From contig NZ_SDPQ02000004.1 in assembly GCF_004134905.2 (NCBI RefSeq), forward strand, positions 186,001 to 250,000: a stretch of DNA of 64,000 nt, written 5' to 3'. The notes under the pieces are model-generated. The model searched no databases, was not told the origin of the DNA, and saw only the letters and a list, made by a program, of their open reading frames with translations. This stretch comes from Aeromicrobium ginsengisoli (GTDB taxonomy: Bacteria; Actinomycetota; Actinomycetes; Propionibacteriales; Nocardioidaceae). Below are positions 9,808 through 18,079 of the stretch, piece after piece (position 1 is the first letter of the stretch; every line of letters starts with the position of its first letter). The translations under genes were made by a program, and so were the position numbers.

Positions 9808-11403
9808 ATGAGCGAGCTGGGCTACACGCTGAAGGTCTTCCGTCAGATCGGGATGTTGAAGCCGGTCCTGCCTCACCGCCTGATCGGCGCCGGATTGCAG
9901 CTCGTCAAGTGGGGACCGGGGCTGCCGTCGGGCGTCAACGCCGCGGCCAAGCGCTTCCCCAACCAGCTCGCGATCATCGACGACGCCGGCGAGATCACCT
10001 GGACCGAGCTCGCCGAGCAGATCAACCAGTTCACGCAGGCACTCAAGGACCGCGGCATCGAGGCGGGTGACTCCGTTGCGGTGCTGTCGCGCAACCACCG
10101 CTACATGATCATCGCGCTGATCGCCGTGATGCAGGCCGGTGGCCGGGTGCTGCTGCTCAACACGATGGCGAGCCGTTCACAGCTCGGCGAGCTGGCCAAG
10201 CGCGAGGGCGCCAAGCTCGTGATCCTCGACCAGGAGTTCCTCGAGGTCGGCGCCGATGTCGAGGACGACTCGATCATCCTGTGCTGGGCCGACGACGACG
10301 CGCCGGACCGCTACCCGACCGTCGCCGGCCTGCTGACCGGCCAGCCGACCAAGGCGCACCCCAAGCCCGCGCGGCACGGCCAGATCATCATCTTCACGTC
10401 CGGCACCACAGGGCTGCCCAAGGGCGCCAAGCGCGAGGAGCCCGCGGACCTCAAGCCGCTCATCGCGTTCTTCGGCGCGATTCCCTATCGCGGCAACTCC
10501 ACGGTCGTGCTCGCGGCGCCACTGTTCCACTCGTGGGGCCTGATCAACTTCGGCTTCGGCCTGTCGACCGCGCCCACGTACGTCCTGCGGCGCCGGTTCT
10601 CCGCAGAGCAGGTGCTGCGCGACATCGACCAGCACAAGGCCAAGGTCCTGGTGGTCGTGCCGCTCATGATGCAGCGCCTCGTCGACGCCGACCCGGTCAT
10701 GGTCGAGAAGACCGACGTCTCGTCGCTCGAGGTCACCGCCAGCAGCGGCTCGGCCCTGGCCGGCGACCTCGCGAACCGGTTCATGGACCTGTTCACCGAC
10801 TCGGTCTACAACTTCTACGGCGCGACCGAGACCGGCTGGGTCACGATCGCGAGCCCCAAGGACCTGCGGGAGGCGCCCGGCACCGCCGGCAGGCCGCCGT
10901 TCCGTACGTTCGTCAAGATCCTCGACGCGGACGGTCGCGAGGTCCCCCAGGGCGAGACCGGTGTCATCCACGTCGGCAACGACATGCCCTTCGGCGGCTA
11001 CACCGATGGCAACACCAAGGCGTTCGCCGATGGGCTCATGAACACCGGCGACCTCGGCTTCTTCGACGAGAACGGCCGGCTGTTCGTGTCGGGCCGCGAC
11101 GACGACATGATCATCTCCGGCGGTGAGAACGTCTTCCCGCGTGAGCTCGAGGACGCGCTCATCGAGCACCCCGACATCTCCGACGTCGTGGTCACCGGCG
11201 TCGAGGACCCGGCGTTCGGCCAGGCACTCGCGGCATACGTCGTGGTCAAGGACGGTGCGTCGCTCACCGAGCAGGACCTCGTGGCGTACGCCAAGGAGCA
11301 CGTCGCCCGGTTCGCGGTGCCGCGCCGCACGATGTTCCTCGACGAGCTGCCGCGCAACCCCACCGGCAAGGTCATGAAGCGCGAGCTGCCGGAGTTCGAG
11401 TAG
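9808..11403 (+). CDS. Acyl-CoA synthetase (AMP-binding, FadD-like)
   Basis: A 531-residue adenylate-forming enzyme that activates a carboxylic acid, probably a fatty acid, as acyl-AMP and then acyl-CoA. The AMP-binding loop TSGTTGLPKGAKR is near residue 197, NFYGATETGWV is motif A5-like, and MNTGDLGFFDENGRLFVSGRDDDMI leads to GGENVFPRELE. The catalytic lysine is in NPTGKVMKREL at the C-terminus. AAGGGAG lies upstream of the ATG. It stands alone before the PemK-like gene, and the N-terminus resembles actinobacterial FadD proteins (for example FadD12-like). Chain-length preference cannot be read from sequence. Confidence 0.9.
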   Translation: MSELGYTLKVFRQIGMLKPVLPHRLIGAGLQLVKWGPGLPSGVNAAAKRFPNQLAIIDDAGEITWTELAEQINQFTQALKDRGIEAGDSVAVLSRNHRYMIIALIAVMQAGGRVLLLNTMASRSQLGELAKREGAKLVILDQEFLEVGADVEDDSIILCWADDDAPDRYPTVAGLLTGQPTKAHPKPARHGQIIIFTSGTTGLPKGAKREEPADLKPLIAFFGAIPYRGNSTVVLAAPLFHSWGLINFGFGLSTAPTYVLRRRFSAEQVLRDIDQHKAKVLVVVPLMMQRLVDADPVMVEKTDVSSLEVTASSGSALAGDLANRFMDLFTDSVYNFYGATETGWVTIASPKDLREAPGTAGRPPFRTFVKILDADGREVPQGETGVIHVGNDMPFGGYTDGNTKAFADGLMNTGDLGFFDENGRLFVSGRDDDMIISGGENVFPRELEDALIEHPDISDVVVTGVEDPAFGQALAAYVVVKDGASLTEQDLVAYAKEHVARFAVPRRTMFLDELPRNPTGKVMKRELPEFE

Positions 11404-11457
11404 TCGGCAGGCGACGATCAGCACGCCCCGTCGCGGCGGCTGTGGCAGGCTGACCGC

Positions 11458-11835
11458 GTGGACATCGCGTACGACCCGCACCCGGACGGGCGGCCAGACC
11501 CGGGTGAGGTCGTGTGGACGTGGGTGCCGTACGAGGACGATCCGACGCAGGGCAAGGACCGGCCGGTCCTGATCGTCGCTCGACAGGGGGAGACCCTCGT
11601 CGCCATCCCGATGACGTCGAAGGACCACGACCGCGATCTGGCCCAGGAGGCCGCCGAGGGCCGGTTCTGGTTCGACCTCGGCAGCGGCCCGTGGGATCCC
11701 GCAGGCCGGCCCAGCGAGGTGCGGCTCAACCGCTTCCTCACGGTCGACCCGGCGGCCGTACGCCGTGAGGGTGCCGTCCTCGACGAGGCACGCTTCACCG
11801 CGGTCGCCGCGGCGCTGGAACCGTACCTGCCATGA
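11458..11835 (+). CDS. PemK/MazF-like protein without adjacent antitoxin
   Basis: A 125-residue protein with the MazF/PemK fold signature near its N-terminus (GEVVWTWVPYEDD, then DRPVLIVAR). The SH3-like core continues through VAIPMTSKDHD and SEVRLNRFLTVD. Family members are usually ribosome-independent endoribonuclease toxins. No antitoxin-sized gene precedes it; the upstream neighbour is the acyl-CoA synthetase. The GTG start is at 11458 and the stop overlaps the next gene (ATGA), which ties its expression to a YihY membrane protein. It may therefore be a domesticated member rather than an active toxin. Confidence 0.75.
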   Translation: MDIAYDPHPDGRPDPGEVVWTWVPYEDDPTQGKDRPVLIVARQGETLVAIPMTSKDHDRDLAQEAAEGRFWFDLGSGPWDPAGRPSEVRLNRFLTVDPAAVRREGAVLDEARFTAVAAALEPYLP

Positions 11836-12854
11836 CCCCGCACATCGGCCCGGTCGACGCCTTCCAGCGCAAGCACCCCGTGATCAGCTTCCCGATCGCT
11901 GTGGTCTACAAGTACTTCGACGACCAAGGGCCCTACCTGGCGGCGATCATCGCCTACTACGCGTTCATCGCGATCTTCCCGCTGCTGCTGCTCGGCTCGT
12001 CGATCCTCGGATTCGTCCTGCAGAACAATGCGGACCTCCGCGACGAGCTGCTCAACTCCGCGCTCAGCCAGTTCCCGATCATCGGCACCCAGCTCGGCGA
12101 GCCCAAAGGGATCAAGGGCAGCACGACGACGATCGTCATCGGCTCGGTCGTCGCGCTCTATGGCGCCATGGGCCTCGGACAGGCGGTCCAGAACGCGGCC
12201 AACATCGCCTGGTCGGTGCCCCGCAACAGCCGGGCCAACCCGATCATCCTGCGCCTGCGGAGCATCCTGTTCCTGGCGATCAGCGGGGCCGGGATCCTCG
12301 CGCTGGCGATCGCCACCTCGGTCCTGGCCAATCCCGATCTCGTGGGCGCGGAGCTCGAGTCGACGCTTCGCTCGGTGATCCGGTTGGTCGGATTCGTCCT
12401 GACGCTGGTGATCTTCGTGAGCGTGTTCCGGCTGATCAGCCACGGCCGTGCCGGTTGGCGTTCGGTCTTCCCCGGTGCGGTCGTCACGTCGCTCCTTTGG
12501 CAAGGGCTGCAATGGGTCGGCAACACGTACGTGCGCGAGGTCATCAGGAAGGCCGAGGGCAACGACATGAACGGCACGTTCGCGGTGGTCCTCGGCCTGA
12601 TCGCGTTCATCTTCATCGCGGCGATCATCGTCGTGCTGGGACTGGAGGTCAACGTCGTCCTGCGCCGACACCTCTACCCGCGTGCGCTGCTGACCCCGTT
12701 CACCGACAACGTGATCCTGACCAAGGCCGACCAGAAGGCGTACGCCGCCTACGCCAAGTCGCAGCGGCACAAGGGCTTCCAGTCCGTCGAGGTCACGTTC
12801 GAGGACCGCACCCCGAAACCACCGCCGCCCACGGAGGCGAAGCCGTCCGACTAG
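11832..12854 (+). CDS. YihY/BrkB family membrane protein
   Basis: A 340-residue inner-membrane protein of the YihY/virulence factor BrkB family (formerly mis-called ribonuclease BN). Six or so membrane segments are clear, for example YLAAIIAYYAFIAIFPLLLL and GVLVF-like VVLGLIAFIFIAAIIVVLGLE. The conserved YYAFIAIFPLLL and NAANIAWSVPRNSR regions match the family. The C-terminus is hydrophilic and proline-rich. Its ATG overlaps the stop of the PemK-like gene. The molecular role of the family is not established. Confidence 0.9.
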   Translation: MTPHIGPVDAFQRKHPVISFPIAVVYKYFDDQGPYLAAIIAYYAFIAIFPLLLLGSSILGFVLQNNADLRDELLNSALSQFPIIGTQLGEPKGIKGSTTTIVIGSVVALYGAMGLGQAVQNAANIAWSVPRNSRANPIILRLRSILFLAISGAGILALAIATSVLANPDLVGAELESTLRSVIRLVGFVLTLVIFVSVFRLISHGRAGWRSVFPGAVVTSLLWQGLQWVGNTYVREVIRKAEGNDMNGTFAVVLGLIAFIFIAAIIVVLGLEVNVVLRRHLYPRALLTPFTDNVILTKADQKAYAAYAKSQRHKGFQSVEVTFEDRTPKPPPPTEAKPSD

Positions 12855-12897
12855 GCTGGAGGCAGTAGCAAGCCATCGACGACCAGAGGACAGCGCC

Positions 12898-13293
12898 ATG
12901 CCCACGGGCAAAGTGAAGTGGTACGACGCGGACAAGGGATTCGGCTTCCTGACGCAGGAGGACGGCCCGGACGTCCACGTACGCTCCGACGCGCTTCCCG
13001 ACGGCGTCACGACGCTCAAGGCCGGCACCCGCGTCGAGTTCGGCATCGTGCAGGGCAGCCGCGGCGACCAGGCCCTCCAGGTGCGCGTCCTCGACCCCGT
13101 CACCTCGGTCTCGCGAGCGCAGTCGCACGCGCGCCGCAAGGACCCCGAGACGATGGCCGTCATCGTCGAGGACCTCATCCGCCTGCTCGACACGATCGGT
13201 GAGGGCTACCGCCACGGTCGCCACCCCGATGGCAAGAAGGCCAAGTCGGCGGCCCAGGTGCTCCGCGCCGTCGCGAGCGAGCTCGAGCTCTGA
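12898..13293 (+). CDS. Cold-shock domain protein with C-terminal extension
   Basis: A 131-residue protein. Residues 1-65 form the cold-shock domain, with GKVKWYDADKGFGFLT (RNP1 KGFGFL) and an RNP2-like DVHVR. The remaining 65 residues form an actinobacteria-specific extension ending SAAQVLRAVASELEL, unlike the 67-residue CspA form. It should bind single-stranded RNA/DNA and act as an RNA chaperone. The stop TGA overlaps a CTG that is the probable start of the next gene. As recalled, the order csp, MFS, DUF3027, DUF2530, serC resembles the M. tuberculosis cspB-Rv0876c-Rv0877-Rv0879c-serC region. Confidence 0.92.
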   Translation: MPTGKVKWYDADKGFGFLTQEDGPDVHVRSDALPDGVTTLKAGTRVEFGIVQGSRGDQALQVRVLDPVTSVSRAQSHARRKDPETMAVIVEDLIRLLDTIGEGYRHGRHPDGKKAKSAAQVLRAVASELEL

Positions 13294-14207
13294 CAGGCGT
13301 CATCCAGGGCTTCGGGGTCATCGGGATCCTGATCGCTCTGGGGCTCGGCCTGGCCCACGCCGGGGTGCTCGACCGCGACTCCCAGCGGGTGCTGTCGCGG
13401 CTGGTCTACTTCGTGGCGACGCCGTCGCTGCTGGTCGACCTGCTGGCGCGCACCGACGTGTCGGATGTGCTGGGCGTCGGCTTCGCGATCGCCGGACTCA
13501 GCGTGCTCGCGGTGCTCGTCGTCTACGTGCCGGTCGCCCGCCGCCGTGGCCGCTCGATGTCGCACATCGTGATCGGTGCGCTGTCCGCGTCGTACGCCAA
13601 TGGCGGATACCTCGGCCTGCCCATCGCTGTGTACGTCCTCGGCGACGCGGCGTTCGCGGTGCCGGTCATGGTGCTGCAGCTGATCGTCTACGCGCCTCTG
13701 GCGCTCTCGATGCTCGACCTCGAGGCGACCGGCCGCCGGCCGACCCTCGGCGCCCTGGCCCTGTCGGGCGTGCGCAATCCGGTTTCGGTCGCGGCCGTGT
13801 GCGGGGTGCTGATCTCGGTGCTGGGGATCCACCTCCCCGACATCGTCGGTGAGCCGATCAAGCTGCTCGGCGGGATGGCGGTGCCCGGAGCGCTCCTGGC
13901 GTACGGCGTCTCGCTGCGGTTCGGCGGCGCCATCGGCACGGCCCACCGCCGGGAGATCGCGGTCATCGCGCTGCTCAAGCTGGTCTGGATGCCCGCCGTG
14001 GCGTACGTCCTGGCGCGCTTCGCGTTCGGCCTCGAGTCGCACGAGGTGTTCGGTCTGACGGTCATGGCGGCGCTGCCGACAGCCCAGAACGTGTTCGTCT
14101 ACGCGTCGAGGTTCCAGCGATCGGAGCTACTGGCCCGGGACAGTGTCGCGGTCACCACGCTGCTCTCGATACCCGTGCTGTTCGGTCTGGCGGCCGTCCT
14201 CGCCTGA
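13290..14207 (+). CDS. AEC family transporter with probable CTG start
   Basis: A 305-residue membrane protein of the auxin efflux carrier family, with about ten hydrophobic segments and LSRLVYFVATPSLL near the start. The first ATG/GTG/TTG in frame is the GTG at 13365, but it would remove the first membrane helix, encoded by GVIQGFGVIGILIALGLGLA. That helix is typical of the family N-terminus and is open in frame back into the csp gene. The only reasonable initiator before it is CTG at 13290, which overlaps the csp stop as CTGA. Transport substrate is unknown (malate-like acids in relatives). The 3' end overlaps the MFS gene on the other strand by 81 nt. Confidence 0.8.
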   Translation: MTGVIQGFGVIGILIALGLGLAHAGVLDRDSQRVLSRLVYFVATPSLLVDLLARTDVSDVLGVGFAIAGLSVLAVLVVYVPVARRRGRSMSHIVIGALSASYANGGYLGLPIAVYVLGDAAFAVPVMVLQLIVYAPLALSMLDLEATGRRPTLGALALSGVRNPVSVAAVCGVLISVLGIHLPDIVGEPIKLLGGMAVPGALLAYGVSLRFGGAIGTAHRREIAVIALLKLVWMPAVAYVLARFAFGLESHEVFGLTVMAALPTAQNVFVYASRFQRSELLARDSVAVTTLLSIPVLFGLAAVLA

Positions 14208-15602
14208 CGTGCCCTTGGCGCGGTTGAGCACGAAGGCCAGCCACGCGACGAGGATGACGGCCGTGACCAGCAGGCCGATGCGCGGCGTCGCGTCGAGCGT
14301 GAACAGGCCGATCCCGATCAGGCCACCGATGACCCACGACAGCTGAAGGAGCGTCTCGGAACGCGCGAACATGCTCGTGCGGACCCGCTCGGCCACGTCG
14401 CGTTGGATCAGCGCGTCGAGGCTCAGCTTGCCGAGCGACTGGCACAGCCCGACCGTCAGGCCGAGGACGACGGCGGTCCACCACGTGAAGAACACCGCGA
14501 CCGTGACGACGACCGCGACGTCGAGCACGAGCACCGCGATGACGACGCGTTCGGGCCGTCGGGACTTGGTCAGCGACGCGATCAGCGTGCCGATCGTGTT
14601 GCCGGCGCCGGCGCCGCCGATCACCAGGCCGAGCAGCACGGTCGCGTTGCCGTGCCAGCCCATCGAGTCCGGAGGGTCACGCAGCGTGAACGCCATGAAG
14701 ATCGTGAGGAAGCCCGAGAGCAGCCGCAGGCCCGAGTTGCTGCGCAGGGCGTTGACGACGTCGCGGGAGATGCTGATGCCCTTCTTGGCCGCACCGGTCG
14801 CGATCTTGGAGAGGTCGACCTGCTCCTCGCCCTCGCTCGAGTCGACCCGGGCGGGCAGCAGGATCGCGAGGATCGTGCCGACGACGAACAGCAGCGCGGC
14901 GTAGCGGACGGCCCACTCGGCGCCGATGGCCGCAGCGCCGCCGGCCAAGGGGGCCGAGATCGCAGCGGCTCCGGTGCCGGTCAGGGAGATCCGTGAGTTG
15001 GCCTTCACCAGCGTGAACTCCGCGGGCAGCAGGCGGGGCACGGCAGAGGCGCGGGTCACGCCGTACGCCTTGGAGGCCACGAGACAGCCGAGCGCCGCGA
15101 AGTAGAACGACGGGGGAGGGTTGTCGGACGAGATCGCCCCGGCCAGGACCCAGCAGCAGAACGCGCGAATGGCGAGGGTCGCACCGATGGCCCAGCGGCG
15201 GCCACGGCGGAAGCGGTCGAGGAACGGCCCGATGAGCGGCGCGACGACGGCGAAGGGCAGCATCGTCAGGACGAGGAACAGCGTGACCTGGCCGGTGGCC
15301 TCTCCGGTCGGCACGGTGAAGAACAGCGTCCCGGCCAGCGAGATCGCGAACGCCGCGTCGCCGGCGGTGTTGAAGGCGTGCAGCTCGAGGAGCCGAGACA
15401 GGCCGCTCTCGCCGGCGCCCCCGGAGTGGGTGAACCGCCGCGATGCGGTGAAGGCCGACGTGCTGCCCTTGGCCACGAGCCGCGCGGTGCCGGACGACAC
15501 CCGGCCGGCGATCTGCGCGGAGCGGCTCAGGCGTGACTGCTCGGGCGGCTCGACGCGCGTCGGATCCAGCTCGCGGTCGTCCTCGTCTCCGTACCCGTCC
15601 AC
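14127..15602 (-). CDS. MFS transporter
   Basis: A 491-residue major facilitator protein. A 70-residue cytoplasmic N-terminal tail precedes about twelve membrane segments, including AFAISLAGTLFFTVPTG, the motif-A-like loop PFLDRFRRGRRWAIG and the last segment ending LVAWLAFVLNRAKG. It matches the transmembrane MFS protein that precedes the DUF3027 gene in many actinobacteria. The two genes are divergent with 61 nt between starts. Its last 27 codons overlap the AEC gene tail on the other strand. Substrate unknown. Confidence 0.86.
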   Translation of the reverse strand: MDGYGDEDDRELDPTRVEPPEQSRLSRSAQIAGRVSSGTARLVAKGSTSAFTASRRFTHSGGAGESGLSRLLELHAFNTAGDAAFAISLAGTLFFTVPTGEATGQVTLFLVLTMLPFAVVAPLIGPFLDRFRRGRRWAIGATLAIRAFCCWVLAGAISSDNPPPSFYFAALGCLVASKAYGVTRASAVPRLLPAEFTLVKANSRISLTGTGAAAISAPLAGGAAAIGAEWAVRYAALLFVVGTILAILLPARVDSSEGEEQVDLSKIATGAAKKGISISRDVVNALRSNSGLRLLSGFLTIFMAFTLRDPPDSMGWHGNATVLLGLVIGGAGAGNTIGTLIASLTKSRRPERVVIAVLVLDVAVVVTVAVFFTWWTAVVLGLTVGLCQSLGKLSLDALIQRDVAERVRTSMFARSETLLQLSWVIGGLIGIGLFTLDATPRIGLLVTAVILVAWLAFVLNRAKGTSGEDGRQTEQHGYREQRGDRDTVPGQ

Positions 15603-15663
15603 GTCGTCTATCCTGCCTCACCCCGCGAGCCACGGCCGTCCGGACATGGGCGACAATGGGGGA

Positions 15664-16410
15664 ATGCCGATCGATGAGCAGCTCGCCGCCGCAGTCGACG
15701 TCGCCCGTGTGGCCGTCGACGAGGCCGCAGACGCCGGAACCGTCGGCGATCACGTGCGCGCCGTCGAGGACGGCGAGCGTCTCGTCTCGCACCAGTTCGC
15801 GTGCACCAAGCCCGGCTACGCGGGTTGGTACTGGTCGGTCAGCGTGTCCCGCGCACCCGACAGCGACCGGGTCACGGTCAACGACGTGGTCCTGCTGCCC
15901 GGCGACGACGCGATCATCGCTCCGCCCTGGACGCCCTACAAGGAGCGCATCCGCCCCGGCGACCTCAGCCCGGGTGACGTGCTGCCGCCCGACGAGGACG
16001 ACATCCGCCTGGTCCCGTCGTGGACTGCTGGTGACGGCGACGAGCAGACGCCGGACCGCTTCTTCGCCCGCGAGGTCGGCCTCGGCCGCGAGTGGGTGCT
16101 GTCCTTTGAGGGCCGCGAGCTGGCCGCCGACCGCTGGCAGGAGGGCGAGCAGGGCCCCGACGCCGCGATCGCCCAGCAGGCCTCGGGCGTGTGCCATTCG
16201 TGCGGCTTCATGGTGAGCCTCGCCGGTCCGTTGTCCGACCGCTTCGGTGTCTGCGCCAACGGCATGGCCAACGACGACGGCAAGGTCGTCTCGTTCGATC
16301 ACGGCTGTGGTGCGCACTCGGGTGCTCGTCTGAGCCGTTCGGCCAGCGCCCAGGCGCTGCCCCCGCCGGTGTTCGACACCGTCGGCGTCGACGAGGTCGA
16401 GCACTACTAG
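15664..16410 (+). CDS. DUF3027 domain protein
   Basis: A 248-residue soluble protein of the actinobacterial DUF3027 family. Conserved features are KPGYAGWYWSVSVSR, VVLLPGDDAIIAPPWTPYKERI and LRPGDL-like RPGDLSPGDVLP. A cysteine/histidine cluster follows (CHSCGF, then GVCANG and HGCGAHSGA) that looks like a small zinc site near residue 180-220. The ATG at 15664 has GGGGGA just upstream; the frame is open further upstream but that part is antisense to the MFS gene. Function unknown; widely conserved in Actinobacteria next to an MFS gene and a DUF2530 gene, as here. Confidence 0.88.
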   Translation: MPIDEQLAAAVDVARVAVDEAADAGTVGDHVRAVEDGERLVSHQFACTKPGYAGWYWSVSVSRAPDSDRVTVNDVVLLPGDDAIIAPPWTPYKERIRPGDLSPGDVLPPDEDDIRLVPSWTAGDGDEQTPDRFFAREVGLGREWVLSFEGRELAADRWQEGEQGPDAAIAQQASGVCHSCGFMVSLAGPLSDRFGVCANGMANDDGKVVSFDHGCGAHSGARLSRSASAQALPPPVFDTVGVDEVEHY

Positions 16411-16427
16411 CGGCAGCCGCTCGAACT

Positions 16428-16449
16428 ACCGGCCTCGCTAGGGGCCGGT
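16428..16449. terminator. Hairpin between DUF3027 and DUF2530 genes
   Basis: ACCGGCC and GGCCGGT form a perfect 7-bp stem around an 8-base loop. It sits between two convergent genes (stops at 16410 and 16456) and has no T-run, as is usual in high-GC actinobacteria. It probably ends both transcripts. Confidence 0.6.
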
Positions 16450-16455
16450 GTGTTC

Positions 16456-16863
16456 TCAGTCGAGGCGGCGGCGACGGCCGGGCTGCATGCGCAGGGCGTT
16501 GCGGCGCCGGCGACAGTACTCGATGCCGATGAGGCCCAGCCCGAAACCGGCGAGTGCGGTCCACAGCCACCACGTGCGGCCGTTCTCGTCGAGCGTGCCG
16601 ATGAACGGCAGCAGGGCGACCGCGATGACGCCCCAGACGATCGTGCCGACCGTCATGGTGCGGACACCGTCGACGTCCATGGGCTCGACCTCGGCGACGC
16701 GGTGGGTCTTGCTGCCGATCTCGAGCTCGGTCAGCTCGGGCCGGCCGAACTCGTGACGACGGGCGGCGCGCTCGAGCCGGGCGATCTCACGATGCCCCAT
16801 CTTGCGCTCGATCGTCTCGGGTCCGTCGCCCTGACGGATGACCCACTCGTCGTCGTTGCTCAC
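16456..16863 (-). CDS. DUF2530 membrane protein
   Basis: A 135-residue protein whose second half is the DUF2530 domain: VEPMDVDGVRTMTVGTIVWG, a membrane segment, then GRTWWLWTALAGFGLGLIG and YCRRRR at the membrane edge. The first half is a hydrophilic extension rich in Arg and Glu. Two membrane helices are predicted. The GTG start overlaps the TGA of the 27-codon leader ORF at 16860-16943 (GTGA), so translation is probably coupled to it. Function unknown; conserved in Actinobacteria near the DUF3027 gene. Confidence 0.85.
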   Translation of the reverse strand: MSNDDEWVIRQGDGPETIERKMGHREIARLERAARRHEFGRPELTELEIGSKTHRVAEVEPMDVDGVRTMTVGTIVWGVIAVALLPFIGTLDENGRTWWLWTALAGFGLGLIGIEYCRRRRNALRMQPGRRRRLD

Positions 16864-16943
16864 AGCTCGGCCCGCGTGGAAAGGGCACGGTACGCAGACC
16901 GTGCTGTGATGCCTTGATGGTTCACTCGCTGGCGCTCGCTCAC
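16860..16943 (-). CDS. 27-codon leader ORF of the MSxRQR family, copy 1
   Basis: The 84-nt frame starts GTG AGC GAG CGC CAG CGA and encodes 27 residues beginning MSERQRVNHQG, with Tyr at codon 18 and ending TRAEL. Its TGA overlaps the GTG of the DUF2530 gene. Two further frames of identical length, with the same first 19 nucleotides (one mismatch in copy 3) and the same overlap arrangement, precede mutB (23071-23154) and rmlCD (36340-36423). This copy lies first in its transcript, divergent from the gene at 17003, so it would act as a leader peptide. Whether the peptide or only its translation matters is unknown. Confidence 0.55.
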   Translation of the reverse strand: MSERQRVNHQGITARSAYRALSTRAEL

Positions 16944-17002
16944 GTGCTCACCCTACCGCCGCGGGCTCCTGACGATTCGGGTGCTGTCATGCTGATCCTG
17001 CA

Positions 17003-18010
17003 ATGAATCCGCGCCATCGTCGCCTGCTGATACCGGGCCTCCTCATCGCCTTGCTGGTCGTCGTGCTCGTGAGCTCGCTGGCTCGCCGGGCCGACGGCGC
17101 CGAGGCGGGTCCCGACATCGTCAGCCGGATGACCGACGCCAGGATCACCGAGTCGAGCGGGCTGGCGATCAGCGTCAAGCACGACGACCTGGCCTACACG
17201 ATCAACGACTCGGGCAATGCGCCGATCGTGTTCGCCGTCAAGATCTCCACCGGCGCGGTCGTGGGGACGACCACGATCACCGAGAACACGCCGATCGACA
17301 CCGAGGCCATCGCGATCGACGGCGACGGGGTGCTGTGGGTCGCAGACACCGGCGACAACCAGGAGCGACGCACGGACATCGCGCTGTACGCCCTGCCGGA
17401 GCCGGGTCCGGGCGACCACTCGGTCGCCGCGACGCGCTACCCGTTGACGTACCCCGACGGTCCCGCCGACGTGGAGACGTTGCTGATCAACCCCCGCACG
17501 GGCGCGAAGGGCGTCGTCACCAAGGGACTGTTCGCCGGTGAGCTGCTCGCGCTGCCCAGCAAGCTCGTCGCGGACCGGCCCAACATGGCCAAGGACACGG
17601 GCCACGAGATGCCGGCAGTCGTGACGGACGGCGTGATGTCGGCCAACGGCCGCTATGCCCTGCTGCGGACCTACAGCAACGTCCACCTGTACGACGCGAG
17701 GACCTGGAAGTCGATCCGCTCGGCGGAGACGCCCCCGCAGCCGCAGGGCGAGTCGATCGCGATCGAGCCGAGCCAGAAGTCGTTCCTGATCGGCAGCGAA
17801 GGCGCTGACTCGGCGCTGATCCGCATTCCGCTGACCCTGCCGAAGACGCCGGACGACAAGCCGACCACGACGCCCACGCCGACCAAGGCAGCAACCGAGA
17901 AGCCGGCTGATGACGCGGGCAACGGGTTCGCCGGCAGCGTCTGGCTGTGGGCGATCGGCGGGGTCGCGCTCCTCGCCGCCATCGCGTCAGCAACCACCAA
18001 CCGGACGTAG
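17003..18010 (+). CDS. Exported membrane-anchored protein, propeller-like
   Basis: A 335-residue protein. A basic start and hydrophobic helix (LLIPGLLIALLVVVLVSSLA) export or anchor it. A central domain of about 240 residues contains propeller-like strands such as SSGLAISVKHDDLAYTINDSG, EAIAIDGDGVLWVADTGDN and GESIAIEPSQKSFLIGSEG. A Thr/Pro/Lys-rich linker and a C-terminal membrane helix (VWLWAIGGVALLAAIASA) follow. The layout, a surface domain tethered at both ends or with a C-terminal anchor, is common in actinobacteria. No catalytic motif is visible; function unknown. Confidence 0.72.
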   Translation: MNPRHRRLLIPGLLIALLVVVLVSSLARRADGAEAGPDIVSRMTDARITESSGLAISVKHDDLAYTINDSGNAPIVFAVKISTGAVVGTTTITENTPIDTEAIAIDGDGVLWVADTGDNQERRTDIALYALPEPGPGDHSVAATRYPLTYPDGPADVETLLINPRTGAKGVVTKGLFAGELLALPSKLVADRPNMAKDTGHEMPAVVTDGVMSANGRYALLRTYSNVHLYDARTWKSIRSAETPPQPQGESIAIEPSQKSFLIGSEGADSALIRIPLTLPKTPDDKPTTTPTPTKAATEKPADDAGNGFAGSVWLWAIGGVALLAAIASATTNRT

Positions 18011-18079
18011 CCTTCCCGCCGCGCGAACGGGTCTGGCATGCTCCTTGCGACCGACGTGTCCACCTCGACCAGGAGTGCC

